Positions 9,292 to 16,654 of a stretch of 51,990 nt of DNA are shown here, in pieces. The notes under the pieces were generated by a model that did no database searches, was not told where the DNA came from, and worked only from the letters and a program-made list of their open reading frames with translations. Origin of the DNA: an uncultured Desulfovibrio sp. (GTDB taxonomy: Bacteria > Desulfobacterota > Desulfovibrionia > Desulfovibrionales > Desulfovibrionaceae); the NCBI GenBank assembly GCA_934546745.1, contig CAKTDV010000020.1:1-51990 (forward strand), in the 5' to 3' direction. The position numbers and the translations under genes are program-made. The first letter of the stretch is position 1. Every line of letters starts with the position of its first letter.

Positions 9292-10485
9292 ATGAAAAAT
9301 TTGCGGATATATTCCTGTGTTGTGGGGCTTTGCCTGCTGGGCTGCGGCGGAAAGGGAGAAACCTCCGCCGCGCTGGAACAGGCGGCGCAGAACAGTACCG
9401 AGCAGCGCCTTGAACGTCTGGAACAACGGCTGGCAACGCTGGATCAGCGTGTGGGCACACTGGACGAGACGACGTACGAGGTACGGACAAAAAGCGGCAA
9501 GGCAACGTCCATGATCGTTGTGCCGCGCGGCGTCGCGGAGACTTCCGTGCCCAAGGCTGTTTCCGTCCCGGAGCAAAAGAAAACGCCCGTTCCGGCCCAT
9601 GCCCGCGCCGTTGATCCTGAAGCGCGCCCGGCGCCTTTCCCACGCCAGCAGCAGTCTGACCCCAAACCCGCCGCAAAGACGCCGGGAGATGCCGGAAAGG
9701 CCGCCGCGCGCCCCGCGCCCACCCGGCAGGGAGCCTCTGGCAGTATCGGCACCCCGGATCGCGTTGCCGGACCTTCCGGCAGTCTTGCGCCGGAGGCCGC
9801 CGCCCAGACGGCGCCGGCGGGCATACCGGATCTGGCGCTGCCGCCTTCCGAAGCTCCGGTACCGGATATCTCCCACCTGCGGAGCCTTACGCAGGAAAGG
9901 GCCGCTCCGCTGACGCCCGCGCCGCCGCTGACGCCCGCCCGCCAGACTGAAGGGCAGTCCGCGAACGCCGTCCCCTCCGTACCTGTCGTGCCGGCCGCGC
10001 CCGATCCCGGTTCCGCCGTGCCCGCTCTTGCGGCGCCACCCGCCGCCGCGCCATCGGCCCAGGCGGCGCCGCCCGACGGCCCCGCCCGCCAGCAGGCGGC
10101 GCCTCTTCCCCGTACGGGCAAAGGGGAAAAGGCCGCCTATGAACAGGCCCTGCGCACACTGAACGGTGGCCGCACGGCCGACGGCATCGCCCAGTTCCAG
10201 GACCTCTTGCAGCGGTATCCGCAGGGCCGCTACGCCGCCAATGCGCGGTACTGGATCGGCGAAGGCTATTACGCGCAGGGCAAGCTTCAGGATGCCTTAC
10301 GGCAATTCCAGACGGTAGATCAGTCGTTTCCCCGGCATCACAAAACGGCGGATGCCCTGCTCAAGGCGGGCATGACCATGAGCCGCCTCGGCGATGCGCA
10401 GGGCGCGAAGCAGCAGTACCAGAAGGTTCTTGATCGTTTCCCCCAGTCACAGGCGGCCAAACGCGCCCGTGCCCTCCTCCGCTGA
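9292..10485 (+). CDS. CpoB/YbgF-like tetratricopeptide lipoprotein
   Basis: The 397-residue product starts with a lipoprotein signal, lipobox LLGC with Cys18. A short heptad-like coiled coil follows (about residues 38-62, EQRLERLEQRLATLDQRV). A long low-complexity Pro/Ala linker spans about 80-275. At the C-terminus (about 278-397) three TPR-like repeats match CpoB/YbgF, including YANAR-type and IGEGYYAQGKLQDALRQFQ motifs. CpoB coordinates outer-membrane constriction by Tol-Pal with peptidoglycan synthesis at division. E. coli CpoB is soluble and periplasmic; here the lipobox implies membrane anchoring. No tol or pal gene is adjacent. The ATG follows CAAGAGGGCCT. Its stop lies next to the dprA start. 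Confidence 0.85.
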   Translation: MKNLRIYSCVVGLCLLGCGGKGETSAALEQAAQNSTEQRLERLEQRLATLDQRVGTLDETTYEVRTKSGKATSMIVVPRGVAETSVPKAVSVPEQKKTPVPAHARAVDPEARPAPFPRQQQSDPKPAAKTPGDAGKAAARPAPTRQGASGSIGTPDRVAGPSGSLAPEAAAQTAPAGIPDLALPPSEAPVPDISHLRSLTQERAAPLTPAPPLTPARQTEGQSANAVPSVPVVPAAPDPGSAVPALAAPPAAAPSAQAAPPDGPARQQAAPLPRTGKGEKAAYEQALRTLNGGRTADGIAQFQDLLQRYPQGRYAANARYWIGEGYYAQGKLQDALRQFQTVDQSFPRHHKTADALLKAGMTMSRLGDAQGAKQQYQKVLDRFPQSQAAKRARALLR

Positions 10486-10486
10486 T

Positions 10487-11767
10487 ATGGAACCGTGCCC
10501 GCGCTGGCGTGAACTTGACGCCGGACAGCGCAAGGAATACTGGGCCGCCCTCGCTCTCCGGCATTGCCGGGGCCTGGGGGCCCGTTCCTGTCTCAAGCTT
10601 GTCCATACCTACGGATCGGCCCGTGCCGCCGTGCGTCACTGTGGGGAATGGAGAGCCATTGGTCTTCGCCCGGAACCGGGAAGCGCACTCAGAAGCGCCG
10701 CCTGGCGCGCATCCGCCCGTGAGGAATGGGATGCCGCTGTGAGGCTTAATCCGGGCATTCTCCTCTGGACGGATCCCCGCTATCCGCCCCTGCTGCGGAC
10801 GCTGCCGGATGCCCCCATCTTTCTTTACTGTGAGGGTGACAGTTCTCTGTTGCGCTCGCCCTGCTTCGCCATTGTCGGCGCGCGCAGGGCTGGCGATCAA
10901 GCGCGCGCCATCGCGGCGCACATGGCGCGCGCGATCGCTGCCGGAGGGCTTGCCGTTGTGTCCGGCATGGCCCAGGGGATCGACGCTGCCGCCCACGGCA
11001 GTGCCGTCCGGCAGATCGGACGCAGTATCGGCGTTCTTGGGACAGGCATCGACATCTCCTACCCCGCGTCAAATCGATGGCTGTTCGATCGCATGCGGCG
11101 TGAGGGGTTGCTGCTGTCGGAGTTTGCGCCCGGTTCCCAGCCGAAACCCGCCAATTTCCCCGTGCGCAACCGCATTATCAGTGGCCTCAGCCTTGGCGTC
11201 CTCGTGGTCGAGGCAGCGGAGCGATCCGGAAGCCTGATTACCGCCCGTCTGGCGCTGGAACAGAATCGCGATGTCTACGCCGTGCCCGGCGCGCCGCTGG
11301 ACAGCCATAGTTTCGGGACGCACAATCTCGTCCGGCAGGGCGCGCACGTTGTTTTCAATGCGGAAGACATCCTGCGCGATTTGGCGCCGCGTCTGCGTGA
11401 GTACGGTTTTTCTCCGCCGCGCTCCCAGGCCGGGGAAGAAGCTGAAGAAGCGGCGCGCGTCGTTCCTGAAGAGGGCGGAACTGACGCCGCGCGGCCCGCG
11501 CCCGGCAACCCTGCCGCCGATCCCGCCGTGTTGTCCGACGTTCTGCCGGAGGACTTGCGTCATGCGCTGCCCGGTCTTTCCGAAGACACCGCCGGGGATG
11601 GCGCGCGGATTCTGGAGGCCCTGCGCCGCCACGGCCCGCTTCAGGCCGACGATCTTGCGACCGCCACCGCGCTGGAAATCGACGCGCTTCGCGCCGCGCT
11701 GATCGGTCTGGAGCTGGACGGAGAGATACGCTGTCTGCCCGGCGCGCGCTATGAGGCCCTCGCATGA
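10487..11767 (+). CDS. dprA: DNA-processing protein DprA
   Basis: DprA binds incoming single-stranded DNA and loads RecA during transformation; it is also widespread in species not known to be competent. The 426-residue protein has an N-terminal SAM-like region (about 1-90). The Rossmann-like DprA core is about 95-300, with GARRAG (131), SGMAQGIDAAAH (159-170) and FPVRNRIISG (224-233), all family hallmarks. A C-terminal winged helix (about 365-426) follows an unusually long acidic linker. ATG at 10487 is preferred; an in-frame GTG at 10469 is possible. The stop overlaps the recombinase start (ATGA), so dprA and the xerC-like gene are one transcription unit. Confidence 0.94.
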   Translation: MEPCPRWRELDAGQRKEYWAALALRHCRGLGARSCLKLVHTYGSARAAVRHCGEWRAIGLRPEPGSALRSAAWRASAREEWDAAVRLNPGILLWTDPRYPPLLRTLPDAPIFLYCEGDSSLLRSPCFAIVGARRAGDQARAIAAHMARAIAAGGLAVVSGMAQGIDAAAHGSAVRQIGRSIGVLGTGIDISYPASNRWLFDRMRREGLLLSEFAPGSQPKPANFPVRNRIISGLSLGVLVVEAAERSGSLITARLALEQNRDVYAVPGAPLDSHSFGTHNLVRQGAHVVFNAEDILRDLAPRLREYGFSPPRSQAGEEAEEAARVVPEEGGTDAARPAPGNPAADPAVLSDVLPEDLRHALPGLSEDTAGDGARILEALRRHGPLQADDLATATALEIDALRAALIGLELDGEIRCLPGARYEALA

Positions 11768-12789
11768 CAACGCGCCGCGCCCCCATCCGTGTTTTTCTGG
11801 ATGAACCTCTTGCCAGTGGCGAGGCGCGGGCCATCGAGGATTTTCTCCAGTGGCTGGATGTTCAGAAGGGCGCTTCTGCGGCGACGAGGCGCGCCTACGC
11901 GACGGATTTGAGGCAGTTCGCGCAGTTTCTGTCCCGGCGGGGCTGTGCGCTGGCGGAGCCGGATCGTATTGGACGGGGCGATGTGGAAGCCTTTGTGGCG
12001 GAGCTGTTCCGCGCGGGAGAAGCCAGAAGCTCCCTTGCGCGCAAACTTGCCGCCGTGCGGACGCTGTTCCGTTTCTGGGTGCGGATTGGCCTGCTGGAAG
12101 ACAACCGCGCCGCCCGCGTCCCCAACCCCCGGCAGGAGCAGCATATTCCCCGGCTGCTCAATGTGGACGAGACCTTTTCCCTGCTGGACGAACCCGGCAG
12201 GACAACCGTCGCCGCCGCGCCAAAAGAGCGCCGCCTGCTGTGCCGGGATCTGGCGCTGGCCGAATTGCTCTACGGTTCCGGCCTGCGCATTTCGGAGGCC
12301 CTGCAACTGGACGTGGGCGATGTGCGTTCCGGCGAGCAGATTGTGCGTGTCACCGGCAAAGGCGCCAGGGAGCGCCTTGCGCCCATGTCCGATACGTCCG
12401 TGCGGGCTCTGGCCCAGTGGCTGATCGAACGTTCGGCGCTGGCCGATCCCGGCGAGACGGCGCTTTTCGTGGGTGCGCGCGGACGCCGCCTCAACCGCCG
12501 CGAAGCGGCGCGAAGGCTGGGCCTGCTCTGCCACAAGGCCGCGCTGGACAAGACTATCTCGCCCCATGCCCTGCGGCATTCCTTCGCAACACACCTTCTT
12601 GATGCCGGAGCAGATTTGCGCAGCGTCCAGGAGCTGCTGGGGCACCGGCGCCTCAGCACGACGCAGCGCTATACGCAGGTGAGCCTGGATCGTCTGCTGC
12701 GCGTCTATGACGCCGCGCACCCCAGGGCGCACGAAAAAAAGGAAAGGAGTTCTTCCCATGACGACGATGAGCCTGACATACCGCGGTGA
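11764..12789 (+). CDS. xerC: Tyrosine recombinase, XerC type
   Basis: Site-specific tyrosine recombinase of 341 residues. The N-terminal SAM-like core-binding domain occupies about 20-115 and the catalytic domain about 130-315. All catalytic residues are visible: Arg175 (GSGLRISEAL), Lys199 (VTGKGARE), His268 and Arg271 (SPHALRHSFATHLLD), His294 (LLGHRRLSTT) and nucleophile Tyr303 (QRYTQV). The pairing with dprA and the housekeeping context favour a chromosome-dimer XerC role rather than a phage integrase, and no att-like repeats flank it. Alternatives such as XerD cannot be excluded by reading alone. It overlaps both neighbours, so expression is probably coupled. The extra basic C-terminal tail overlaps the osmC start. 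Confidence 0.88.
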   Translation: MTTRRAPIRVFLDEPLASGEARAIEDFLQWLDVQKGASAATRRAYATDLRQFAQFLSRRGCALAEPDRIGRGDVEAFVAELFRAGEARSSLARKLAAVRTLFRFWVRIGLLEDNRAARVPNPRQEQHIPRLLNVDETFSLLDEPGRTTVAAAPKERRLLCRDLALAELLYGSGLRISEALQLDVGDVRSGEQIVRVTGKGARERLAPMSDTSVRALAQWLIERSALADPGETALFVGARGRRLNRREAARRLGLLCHKAALDKTISPHALRHSFATHLLDAGADLRSVQELLGHRRLSTTQRYTQVSLDRLLRVYDAAHPRAHEKKERSSSHDDDEPDIPR

Positions 12790-13168
12790 TCTGCGCGTGG
12801 AATGCACCCATGACGAAAGCGGCGCAACCTTCATGACCGACGCCCCCAAGGACAACAACGGCAAGGGCGAGGCCTTTTCTCCCACAGATCTGTGCGCCAC
12901 CGCCGTGGCCGCCTGCGCCATGACCATTATCGGCATCTATGCCAGGAACCACGACGTGGACGTGAACGGCATGACCGCTACCGCCACCAAGGAGATGAGC
13001 GCCAATCCCCGGCGCATCGGCAAGATCGAGGTGACGTTCGTCATGCCCGATCGTGAATATTCCGACAAGCAGAAAACGCTGATCGAACGCGCCGCCCACA
13101 CCTGCCCCGTCCATCTCAGCCTGCATCCTGACGTGGAGCAGATCTTCACCTTCAAGTGGAGTAACTAG
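12758..13168 (+). CDS. OsmC family protein
   Basis: OsmC/Ohr proteins reduce organic hydroperoxides with two redox cysteines. Here these are Cys53 (in TAVAACAMTIIG) and Cys116 (in AHTCPVHLSL), placed as in the family, within a 136-residue chain. The stretch GKGEAFSPTDLCA is the usual substrate-pocket segment. ATG at 12758 follows GGAAAGGAG and lies inside the 3' end of the recombinase gene, a 32-base overlap. A role in peroxide defence of an anaerobe is reasonable, but some OsmC-like proteins have no proven substrate. A strong hairpin follows the stop. Confidence 0.9.
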   Translation: MTTMSLTYRGDLRVECTHDESGATFMTDAPKDNNGKGEAFSPTDLCATAVAACAMTIIGIYARNHDVDVNGMTATATKEMSANPRRIGKIEVTFVMPDREYSDKQKTLIERAAHTCPVHLSLHPDVEQIFTFKWSN

Positions 13169-13177
13169 AGCCGTTTG

Positions 13178-13203
13178 CGTTTGAAATCCTCCCATTTCAA
13201 ACG
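13178..13203 (+). terminator. Perfect 10-bp hairpin just after the OsmC stop
   Basis: Arms CGTTTGAAAT and ATTTCAAACG pair around CCTCCC, nine bases after the stop codon. There is no U-tract. A sister hairpin lies after the FAD oxidoreductase gene (25227-25254), suggesting a dispersed post-gene element. Confidence 0.5.
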
Positions 13204-13268
13204 TGACGCTGTCTTTCCCTGTGCGCGGACGCGGCCAGCCGCTCTGGCATCCGCCAGAGCGGTCGCGT

Positions 13269-13345
13269 TTTCATCAAAAATTCCTTTGTGGTTTGAAACC
13301 TCCCCCTTCAGGGGGGAAAAGAATGGTTGACAGGACGGCGAAGCC
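13269..13345 (-). repeat. Dispersed hairpin-plus-ribosome-site repeat, copy A
   Basis: Read on the minus strand, this stretch has a GC hairpin, then GGTTTCAAACCACAAAGGAA, a T-run and GATGA. It closely matches 34034-34109 on the plus strand, where the same segment supplies the ribosome site and ATG of the srfA-like gene. Here the ATG leads only into a 25-codon frame, so this copy appears to serve no gene or a tiny peptide. Confidence 0.6.
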
Positions 13346-13612
13346 GAGGAGAGCCTTTTCTGTAACCCCTCCCTTCAGGAGGGGCAATCCGCACGACCCC
13401 TATCCGTCGGTTGCGGAGTCAGTCGGCGGATGGGGCGACTGTGGATTGAAACATGGGACGCCGTTTCAACGTCCCGCGCCCCTGCGGGAGGCGCGCCGCC
13501 CAAAAGAAGGGCTGCGAAAAAATTTTGCGGGAAAGCGATTTTTTTCCGTAGAAAAAACAAGTTGTTGAAGGTTTTCAAAAGCCTATTTCCGCCGCTGTCT
13601 GGCCAAAGGGTC

Positions 13613-13641
13613 TTGGCAAGGCGCTGTGGTTGTGCTAAAAA
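13613..13641 (+). promoter_or_regulatory. Candidate sigma70 promoter of ppaC
   Basis: TTGGCA and TAAAAA are separated by 17 bases, about 60 bases before the ppaC ATG. The -35 is strong and the -10 moderate. Confidence 0.4.
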
Positions 13642-13701
13642 GAACAAAGCAAGGAAACAAGGCATTTGCCTTTTTCGTATCACCCTGAAGGAGACTGAAC
13701 C

Positions 13702-14619
13702 ATGTCCGCACTTGTTCTTGGGCACATGAATCCTGACACCGACAGCATCATTTCCGCCATTGCCGCCGCGGACCTGTACAGCAAACGCGGCTTGGACGTG
13801 ACCCCCGCCGCTCAGGGCGCGCCCACTCCCGAAACCGCATTCGTGCTGAAAAAGTTCGGTCTCACCGCTCCCCAGGTCGTGGCCGATGTGGCCGGCAAGG
13901 AACTGTATCTTGTCGACTACTCCGATCTTGCCCAGGCCCCCAAGGGCATGGACAGCGCCACGGTGCTCGGCATTGTCGACCACCACAAGCTCGGCGATGT
14001 GACCACCTCCTCGCCCCTGGAAGCTTGGATCTGGCCTGTGGGCTGCACCGGCACCGTGCTGAAGAACATGTATGACTTCTACGGTGTGGAAATTCCGAAG
14101 GCCATTGCGGGCGGCATGCTGTGCGCCATTCTGTCCGATACCGTCATGTTCAAGTCCCCCACCTGTACCGAAGCCGACAAGAAGGCTGTGGAAGCTCTGG
14201 CCAAGATTGCCGGTGTGGCCGACGTGATGGCGCTGGGCATGGAAATGTTCACCGTCAAGAGTGCGGTGGACGGCGCTTCCATGAAGGACCTTGTGTTCCG
14301 CGACTACAAGGACTTCGACATGAACGGCAACAAGGTCGGCATCGGCCAGCTCGAAGTGGTGGATCTCTCCATCCTTGACAAGGTAAAGGCCGGTCTCCAG
14401 GACGAAATTGCCAAGGTGAAATCCGAAGGCCGCCACAGCGTGTTCCTGCTTCTTACCGACATCATGAAGGAAGGTTCGGAAATGCTGATCGTTTCCGATG
14501 ATCCCTCCGTGGTCGAAAAGGCCTTTGGCGTGAAGCCCGAAGGTTCGTCCGTATGGCTGCCCGGCGTGATGAGCCGCAAAAAGCAGGTCGTGCCCAACTT
14601 TGAAAAAGCCTTCAAGTAA
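13702..14619 (+). CDS. ppaC: Manganese-dependent inorganic pyrophosphatase (family II)
   Basis: Family II pyrophosphatase, a DHH phosphoesterase that hydrolyses PPi to phosphate. In sulfate reducers this pulls ATP sulfurylase forward by removing the PPi made during sulfate activation. The metal ligands are visible in HMNPDTD (residues 8-14) and VDHH (92-95). A DHHA2-type C-terminal domain ends with the substrate motif around SRKKQ. The 305 residues are normal length without CBS or DRTGG inserts. The start ATG follows GAAGGAGACTGAACC. The codon use is strongly biased, as expected for an abundant enzyme. A clean intrinsic terminator follows, so it is monocistronic. Confidence 0.97.
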   Translation: MSALVLGHMNPDTDSIISAIAAADLYSKRGLDVTPAAQGAPTPETAFVLKKFGLTAPQVVADVAGKELYLVDYSDLAQAPKGMDSATVLGIVDHHKLGDVTTSSPLEAWIWPVGCTGTVLKNMYDFYGVEIPKAIAGGMLCAILSDTVMFKSPTCTEADKKAVEALAKIAGVADVMALGMEMFTVKSAVDGASMKDLVFRDYKDFDMNGNKVGIGQLEVVDLSILDKVKAGLQDEIAKVKSEGRHSVFLLLTDIMKEGSEMLIVSDDPSVVEKAFGVKPEGSSVWLPGVMSRKKQVVPNFEKAFK

Positions 14620-14639
14620 CGGAAGGCAGCCCTCTGTTC

Positions 14640-14924
14640 TCAAAGGCCCCCGCTGCGGGGCCTTTTTTGATCGCCGCGCCGCCTTTCTCTCCGGCAGCCA
14701 CAGTGTTTTTTTCTGGCGCAGGGCCTCCAGCACAGGCAGAGAATGAGGAGTTGTCCGGCAATGAATGCGGCGTCGCGTTCGGCAAGGGCGGCTGCCACAG
14801 CCAGAAACGCGCCGCAGATCAGCAGGGGGCGGCAACGCAGGAGCAGCGCCAGGCCCTGCAGGGCCATGCCTGAGAGTATGGCGAGAGAAGGCGGGAAAAA
14901 CACGGAAATTTCCTGAAGAGGCAT
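14640..14924 (-). CDS. Small hydrophobic protein, unknown
   Basis: A possible 94-residue membrane protein opposite to ppaC and hslU. It has two or three hydrophobic stretches between residues 11 and 68, including LAILSGMALQGLALLL and FLAVAAALAERDAAFIAG. A basic, cysteine-containing tail follows. The ATG at 14924 has AAAGGAATCGTCC upstream and codon choice resembles neighbouring genes. Against it, the last codons lie within the ppaC terminator, so the tail sequence is constrained by another function. I give it even odds of being real. Confidence 0.5.
   Translation of the reverse strand: MPLQEISVFFPPSLAILSGMALQGLALLLRCRPLLICGAFLAVAAALAERDAAFIAGQLLILCLCWRPCARKKHCGCRRERRRGDQKRPRSGGL
14642..14668 (+). 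terminator. Intrinsic terminator of ppaC
   Basis: AAAGGCCCC pairs with GGGGCCTTT around a short loop, followed by a run of Ts. On the minus strand the same stem lies at the very end of a small membrane-protein frame. Confidence 0.85.
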
Positions 14925-14977
14925 GGACGATTCCTTTAAGGATGCTTACTGTAGAAAAAAATCTGGAGAAACCCGCA

Positions 14978-16288
14978 ATGAGTACCTTGACGCCCCGTGA
15001 AATTGTGGCGGAACTGGATAAATATATCGTCGGCCAGGAGCAGGCCAAGCGTATGGTGGCTGTGGCCGTGCGCAACCGCTGGCGCAGGCAGCGTCTGCCG
15101 CCGGAATTGCGGGATGAGGTGGCCCCCAAGAATATCATCATGATGGGGCCTACCGGCGTGGGCAAGACGGAGATTGCGCGGCGGCTGGCCAGATTGAGCG
15201 GCGCGCCTTTCATTAAGGTGGAGGCCACAAAGTTCACTGAAGTGGGTTACGTGGGCCGGGATGTGGAATCCATGGTTCGCGATCTCATGGAAGTAGGCGT
15301 CAAGATGGTACGCGATGAGGAAAACGCGCGTGTCAGGACGGCGGCCGAAGCCGCCGCGGAATCCCGCCTCATGGATTTGCTGCTGCCCGGATCCTTTGGC
15401 GGTGATCGCGAATCCACCCGCGAAAAGCTGCGCCAGCAGTTCCGCCTCGGTTTTCTGGACAGCAAGGAAGTGGAGATGGAAGTCACGGAACAGCCCGGCC
15501 AGACCATCGATATGTTTGCCATACCCGGCATGGAACAGATGGGATCCCAGGTCAGGGACATGTTCAGCAAAGCGTTTCCTCCCAAGCGCAGCCGCCGCAA
15601 GATGACGGTTCGTAACGCCTTTACGGCGCTGGTACAGGAAGAATCCGCCCGGCTGGTGGATCAGGAATCCCTGATGGATCTGGCCCGGGAACGGGTGGAG
15701 CAGATGGGCATCATCTTCATCGACGAAATCGACAAGGTTGCCAGCTCCTCCCAGAACCGGACTTCCGATATTTCCCGCGAAGGGGTGCAACGGGATCTGC
15801 TGCCTATTGTGGAAGGCAGCGTTGTCAATACCAAGCATGGCATGGTGCGCACCGATCACATCCTTTTCATTGCGGCGGGGGCGTTCCATTTCAGCAAGCC
15901 TTCTGACATGATTCCCGAATTGCAGGGCCGCTTTCCTCTGCGGGTGGAGCTGCAGGCGCTGGGCAAGGACGAGTTTCTGCGCATTCTTACGGAGCCGGAC
16001 AACGCTCTGACAAAACAGTATGAAGCCCTGCTGGATACCGAGGGGATCCTGTTGCGCTTCAATCAGGATGGTCTGGAGGAAATCGCCTCCTTTGCCGAGC
16101 GGATTAATACCGAAACGGAAAACATCGGCGCGCGCCGCCTGTATACCATCATAGAAAAAATTCTGGCGGACATTTCCTTTGACGCTCCCGACATGCCCGG
16201 TGCGCAGCTGAGGATCACCCGTGACTATGTTCGGGAACATCTGGCCGATGTGGCGGAAGATCAGGATCTGAGCCGCTATATTCTTTGA
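14978..16288 (+). CDS. hslU: ATP-dependent protease ATPase subunit HslU
   Basis: AAA+ unfoldase of the HslUV (ClpYQ) protease, 436 residues. Walker A is GPTGVGKT (57-64), the pore motif GYVG is near 90, and Walker B is IIFIDEID near 245. The sensor region and the inserted I domain (about 110-230) are present. The C-terminal tail ends in RYIL, which in this family inserts into HslV to activate it. The start ATG follows CTGGAGAAACCCGCA and gives the standard MSTLTPREIV opening. The peptidase gene hslV is not adjacent, unlike in E. coli, so it must be elsewhere. The stop codon coincides with the edge of an IS200/IS605-type remnant. Confidence 0.97.
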   Translation: MSTLTPREIVAELDKYIVGQEQAKRMVAVAVRNRWRRQRLPPELRDEVAPKNIIMMGPTGVGKTEIARRLARLSGAPFIKVEATKFTEVGYVGRDVESMVRDLMEVGVKMVRDEENARVRTAAEAAAESRLMDLLLPGSFGGDRESTREKLRQQFRLGFLDSKEVEMEVTEQPGQTIDMFAIPGMEQMGSQVRDMFSKAFPPKRSRRKMTVRNAFTALVQEESARLVDQESLMDLARERVEQMGIIFIDEIDKVASSSQNRTSDISREGVQRDLLPIVEGSVVNTKHGMVRTDHILFIAAGAFHFSKPSDMIPELQGRFPLRVELQALGKDEFLRILTEPDNALTKQYEALLDTEGILLRFNQDGLEEIASFAERINTETENIGARRLYTIIEKILADISFDAPDMPGAQLRITRDYVREHLADVAEDQDLSRYIL

Positions 16289-16595
16289 CATCCTCCCCCG
16301 CCTAACGTCGGGGGATTCCCAGCGGAGGCAATCTTGCGATTGCGTCCCTGAGCGGGTTCCTGCTTCCACGAGACTGCCCAGAGGAACAAGGCTTGGTTTT
16401 CGCCGCAAACATTCCCACGTGGGGAATTTTACGGGTACGAACCAACCGCCTATACTCCCCCAGGTCTCACTATCTCTCCACAGGCTGACACGGCATGCCC
16501 TGTCGCCGTGTCGCTTGGTAGCACACAAAAGGCAGAAAGGCAAAAATTCCAGTTAAGGTGCGCCTTATATCCCCGCAGGGCGAGGCTTTACGGCG
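16287..16595 (-). mobile_element. Miniature IS200/IS605-type element (TnpB-derived) with both end hairpins
   Basis: About 310 bp inserted between hslU and thiF, oriented on the minus strand. The left end (16561-16595) has the typical hairpin CCTCGC/GCGGGG flanked by GTAAAG and ATATAAGG. The right end (16287-16318) has the stem TCCCCCG/CGGGGGA flanked by GGAATC and GATGTC, as in many TnpB elements. The interior on the minus strand encodes only the degenerate C-terminal tail typical of TnpB reading into the right end (ESPDVRRGRM). The transposase gene and most of tnpB are gone. Such palindrome-bounded derivatives can be moved in trans by TnpA. The 3' part overlaps where TnpB guide RNA (reRNA/omega RNA) is normally encoded. 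Confidence 0.8.
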
Positions 16596-16654
16596 CGTTG
16601 GGTAATGTGGCGAGAGCGGCCTTCTCCGGCACATGCTTCACGGGTGGAAACGGC

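Larger units (their letters stand above)
13205..13701. other. Gene-free region with palindromic repeats before ppaC
   Basis: I see no credible gene; an open frame here is made of repeat sequence. Palindromes include one at 13301-13316 (CCCCC/GGGGG), one near 13363-13383 (CCCCTCC/GGAGGGG) and a GGGACG/CGTCCC hairpin near 13454-13474. The last 150 nt before ppaC are AT-richer and hold the probable promoter. A small RNA is possible, but nothing specific supports it. Confidence 0.5.

Noticed and set aside
11764..12789. XerC-type recombinase considered as integrase of a mobile element
   Set aside because: It is translationally coupled to dprA in a housekeeping setting, with no tRNA gene, attachment repeats or cargo nearby.
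13203..13568. Open frame of about 120 codons between the OsmC and ppaC genes
   Set aside because: It is made of palindromic repeat DNA, has no ribosome site and the same peptide-like string appears in the repeat at 34 kb.
14765..14977. N-terminal extension of HslU
   Set aside because: The upstream frame is open by chance; the ATG at 14978 gives the conserved HslU start and has a ribosome site.
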